A stretch of 64,000 nucleotides of DNA, taken from positions 3,279,001 to 3,343,000 of the forward strand of contig NZ_JAPEPJ010000001.1 in the NCBI RefSeq assembly GCF_026340255.1, in the 5' to 3' direction. The stretch's first letter is position 1. Each line of letters opens with the position of its first letter. Positions 61,779-64,000 of this stretch are shown here, piece by piece. The position numbers and the translations under genes are program-made. The notes below the pieces were generated by a model, which made no database searches, was not told where the DNA came from, and was given only the letters and a program-made list of their open reading frames with translations. Origin of the DNA: Streptomyces sp. NBC_01408. GTDB lineage: Bacteria; Actinomycetota; Actinomycetes; Streptomycetales; Streptomycetaceae.

Positions 61779-62180
61779 TCAGGCGTCCAGGGACAGCCGG
61801 GCCCGCAGAAGGCCCGCCAGGGCCTCCGCGAACTCCACAGGATCCACCGGAAGGGTGACGGCCGCGTCCGCGCGGCTCCACGTGGCCAGCCAGGCGTCCT
61901 GGGGGCGCCCCATCAGCAGCAGCACCGGCGGGCAGCGGAAGATCTCGTCCTTGAGCTGCCGGCACACCCCCATGCCCCCGGCAGGAACCGCCTCGCCGTC
62001 CAGCACGCACACGTCGATGCCGCCCGCGTCCAGCTCGGACAGGACCGCCGGAAGGGTCGCGCACTCCAGGAACTCCACCGGCGGCAGGTCCGCGGCCGGC
62101 CTGCGACCGGCCGCCAGCCGCACCTGCTCCCGGGTGCTCGAGTCGTCGCTGTAGACCAGAACCCGCGCAGTCGCCCGCAT
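61779..62180 (-). CDS. response-regulator receiver-like protein
   Basis: A 133-residue single-domain protein, ARVLVYSDDSSTREQVRLAA, with the fold pattern of a receiver domain: DD at the N-terminal acidic pocket, a strand GGIDVCVLDGEAVPAGGMG with a possible phosphoacceptor D, and PPVLLLMGRPQDA. The later lysine is not obvious (VTLPVD), so it may be a degenerate receiver. The ATG at 62180 has GGAGG 6 bases upstream. It has no partner in sight, and its place beside the oxidase genes is typical of Streptomyces; that is from memory. Confidence 0.78.
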   Translation of the reverse strand: MRATARVLVYSDDSSTREQVRLAAGRRPAADLPPVEFLECATLPAVLSELDAGGIDVCVLDGEAVPAGGMGVCRQLKDEIFRCPPVLLLMGRPQDAWLATWSRADAAVTLPVDPVEFAEALAGLLRARLSLDA

Positions 62181-62366
62181 TTCGTTCCTCCACGTGGCCG
62201 TGAATCACGCTCTCGATGCGCGGATGCTACTCCGTCCGACCCCATGTCAACATCGGTTCGGACAGCATCGCCAGGATGCTTCCGAGGCCCGTCTGATGGG
62301 CCGTTCGGGCCTTGCACACGCCCCGGACACTCCGAACGGCACCCCCCAGGGTGAGGGCGGGATAAG

Positions 62367-62387
62367 CGACCGACATAATGTCGGTCG
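62367..62387 (+). promoter_or_regulatory. 21-base palindrome covering the ctaE start codon
   Basis: CGACCGACAT (62367-62376) and ATGTCGGTCG (62378-62387) are perfect inverted repeats with a single central A. The right arm contains the ctaE ATG. It could be an operator or an RNA stem hiding the start. Confidence 0.5.
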
Positions 62388-62998
62388 TGGCGACAGCAAC
62401 GACAGTAGATACCGGGCACGCGCACCCGACGGTCAACAGGCCGAACCTCGTCAGCGTCGGAACCATCATCTGGTTGAGTTCCGAGCTGATGTTCTTCGCG
62501 GCCCTCTTCGCGATGTACTTCACCCTGCGATCCGTGATGGGCGCCGAGTACTGGACAGCCGAGGCCTCGGCCTTGAACCTGCCCTTCTCGGCGACGAACA
62601 CCACGATCCTGGTGCTTTCCTCGCTCACCTGCCAGCTCGGCGTATTCGCCGCCGAGCGCGGTGACGTGAAGAAGCTCCGGACGTGGTTCATCATCACGTT
62701 CGTCATGGGTGCGATCTTCATTGGCGGCCAGGTGTTCGAGTACACCGAGCTGGTCAAGCACGAGGGCATGAGCCTCTCGTCCGGTCCGTACGGCTCGGTC
62801 TTCTACTTGACCACCGGCTTCCACGGACTGCACGTGACGGGCGGTCTCATTGCCTTCCTGCTGGTCCTCGGCCGGACGTACGCGGCCAAGAGGTTCACCC
62901 ACGAACAGGCCACGTCGGCCATCGTCGTGTCCTACTACTGGCACTTCGTCGATGTCGTCTGGATCGGCCTCTTCGCGACGATCTACCTGATCAAGTAG
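62378..62998 (+). CDS. ctaE: cytochrome c oxidase subunit III
   Basis: The third core subunit of aa3 oxidase, which stabilises subunit I and lipid. The 206 residues hold five helices, in the short actinobacterial form that lacks the first two: [75 protein letters not shown] and [19 protein letters not shown]. The conserved glutamate in SSELMFF and histidine-rich [10 protein letters not shown] are present. It leads the ctaE-qcrCA(B) operon. Confidence 0.97.
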   Translation: MSVVATATTVDTGHAHPTVNRPNLVSVGTIIWLSSELMFFAALFAMYFTLRSVMGAEYWTAEASALNLPFSATNTTILVLSSLTCQLGVFAAERGDVKKLRTWFIITFVMGAIFIGGQVFEYTELVKHEGMSLSSGPYGSVFYLTTGFHGLHVTGGLIAFLLVLGRTYAAKRFTHEQATSAIVVSYYWHFVDVVWIGLFATIYLIK

Positions 62999-63074
62999 CG
63001 AACACGTCACCGGGCAGGTCCCGGCACTCCATCCAGAAACACCGACGCAGAAGATCCTGACACCGGGGTAATCC

Positions 63075-63884
63075 GTGAAAAAGCTCTCCGCACGACGACG
63101 CCATCCGCTGGCGGCGGTCGTCGTTCTACTCCTCGCGCTGGCGGCCACTGGGGGGCTGTACGCCGCCTTCGCGCCCGCAGGCAAGGCGCAGGCCGATGAA
63201 ACCGCCCAGTCCCTCGCCATCGAGGAGGGCAAGAAGCTGTACGCCGTGGGTTGCGCAAGCTGCCACGGAACCGGCGGTCAGGGTTCCTCTGACGGCCCGA
63301 GCCTGGTCGGGGTCGGCGCCGCAGCCGTCGACTTCCAGGTGAGCACGGGCCGCATGCCCGCCCAGCAGCCCGGCGTCCAGGTGCCGAAGAAGCCCAAGAT
63401 CTACTCGCAGGAGCAGATCGACCAGCTGGCCGCGTACATCGCGTCCCTGGGTGCCGGCCCGAGCGTGCCGACCGAGAAGCAGTTCGACCCGGCCGGTGCC
63501 GACATCGCCAATGGTGGTGAGCTGTTCCGCAACAACTGCGCGCAGTGTCACAACTTCACCGGTGAGGGCGGCGCGCTGACGGACGGCAAGTACGCCCCGA
63601 ACCTCGAGGGCGTAGAGCCGAAGGTCATCTACGAGGCCATGCTCACCGGCCCGCAGAACATGCCCTCCTTCCCGGACAGCACCATGCCGGAGAAGGAGAA
63701 GAAGGACATCATCGCGTACCTCCAGAACGTGAACGGCGAAAAGTCGACGAACCCCGGTGGCCTCAAGCTCGGCGGCCTCGGCCCCGTTTCCGAGGGTCTG
63801 TTCGGCTGGATCTTCGGTCTGGGTGCGCTGATCGCTGTCGCCGTCTGGGTCGCGGCCCACACCGCTAAGGCCAAGAAGTCATGA
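63075..63884 (+). CDS. qcrC: dihaem cytochrome c subunit of the bc1 complex
   Basis: It passes electrons from the Rieske protein to the oxidase inside the actinobacterial bc1-aa3 supercomplex. The 269 residues have an N-terminal anchor (AAVVVLLLALAATGGLYAAF), two haem c motifs, CASCH (residues 60-64) and CAQCH (155-159), with methionines in the loops (MPAQQPG, MPSFPD) as likely axial ligands, and a C-terminal helix (GWIFGLGALIAVAVWVAA). The GTG at 63075 is used. qcrA starts at its stop (ATGA). Confidence 0.97.
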   Translation: MKKLSARRRHPLAAVVVLLLALAATGGLYAAFAPAGKAQADETAQSLAIEEGKKLYAVGCASCHGTGGQGSSDGPSLVGVGAAAVDFQVSTGRMPAQQPGVQVPKKPKIYSQEQIDQLAAYIASLGAGPSVPTEKQFDPAGADIANGGELFRNNCAQCHNFTGEGGALTDGKYAPNLEGVEPKVIYEAMLTGPQNMPSFPDSTMPEKEKKDIIAYLQNVNGEKSTNPGGLKLGGLGPVSEGLFGWIFGLGALIAVAVWVAAHTAKAKKS

Positions 63885-64000
63885 GTAGCCAAGACATTCC
63901 CGAAGAGAAGCACCTGCCGAGTGAGCAGGGCGACGCGCACCACGGTGCCGTAGCGGTCGCGGACGATCCGTTCGCCGACCCGGGCATGCCGGCCCACCGG
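63881..64000 (+). CDS. qcrA: Rieske iron-sulfur subunit of the bc1 complex (N-terminus only)
   Basis: The ATG at 63881 overlaps the qcrC stop as ATGA. The 40 codons up to the edge (MSSQDIPEEKHLPSEQGDAH, then ADDPFADPGMPAHR) read like the acidic, disordered N-terminus of actinobacterial QcrA. The helices and Rieske domain lie beyond the window. The call rests on position and the short sequence. Confidence 0.85.
   Translation, partial: MSSQDIPEEKHLPSEQGDAHHGAVAVADDPFADPGMPAHR

Overview
The window is a stretch of high-GC actinobacterial chromosome, almost certainly Streptomyces or a very close relative. Third codon positions are nearly all G or C, GTG and TTG starts are common, many genes look leaderless, and the gene order is the familiar streptomycete core order: lipB-lipA, a DUF4191 gene, an RDD gene and glnA; aceE, a GntR gene, sucB, lpd and pepA; the cobalamin genes; pspA; nadA and erpA; then ctaCDF, ctaE and qcrCA. 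No tRNA, rRNA, CRISPR array or prophage was seen.

Layout. 1-8 kb: the end of an oxidoreductase, a broken small membrane gene, an ArsC-like gene with a palindromic element against its promoter, a SpoIIE-type phosphatase, a VIT-family transporter, two repeat blocks, a TIGR01777 epimerase, an FAD oxidoreductase and a large helix-turn-helix regulator. 8-16 kb: lipoate synthesis (lipB, lipA) and glutamine synthetase I with a visible GlnR box, a secreted repeat protein, a TetR/SDR divergent pair and a DUF4240 gene. 16-25.5 kb, minus strand: aceE, its GntR neighbour, sucB (E2) and lpd (E3), then pepA. LipA and LipB supply the lipoyl cofactor that SucB needs.

25.75-27.5 kb is an IscB element: an RNA-guided RuvC/HNH nuclease gene preceded by a structured, non-coding-looking stretch that is probably its omega (HEARO) RNA. 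It lies directly upstream of a five-gene operon (27.6-34.5 kb) that looks like a compact Pel-type polysaccharide locus: a secreted deacetylase-like protein, a PelF-type glycosyltransferase, a multi-spanning membrane protein, a spherulin-4-like protein and a GH114 lipoprotein.

34.7-47 kb: a histidine kinase, a rhomboid-like/MprF-like pair, cobT, a metallo-beta-lactamase/CobU fusion, a methyltransferase with a probable CTG start, a DUF3043 gene, pspA-pspAA, cobS and a NarL-type response regulator. 47-57 kb: an RND efflux pump, nadA and erpA with a palindromic operator array between them, two lineage-specific secreted or small proteins, a PfkB/adenosine-kinase-like gene and a cysteine desulfurase-TusA fusion with a second palindromic element against its promoter. 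57-64 kb: cytochrome aa3 oxidase (ctaC, ctaD, ctaF, ctaE) and the start of the bc1 complex (qcrC, qcrA), interrupted by an L,D-transpeptidase and a receiver-like gene.

Points most worth a second look are the IscB element with its RNA and a nearby relic of the same RNA, the Pel-like operon, the two promoter-abutting palindromic elements with a shared core, and the operator palindromes at aceE, nadA/erpA and ctaE. All assignments come from reading the sequence; no database search was run.
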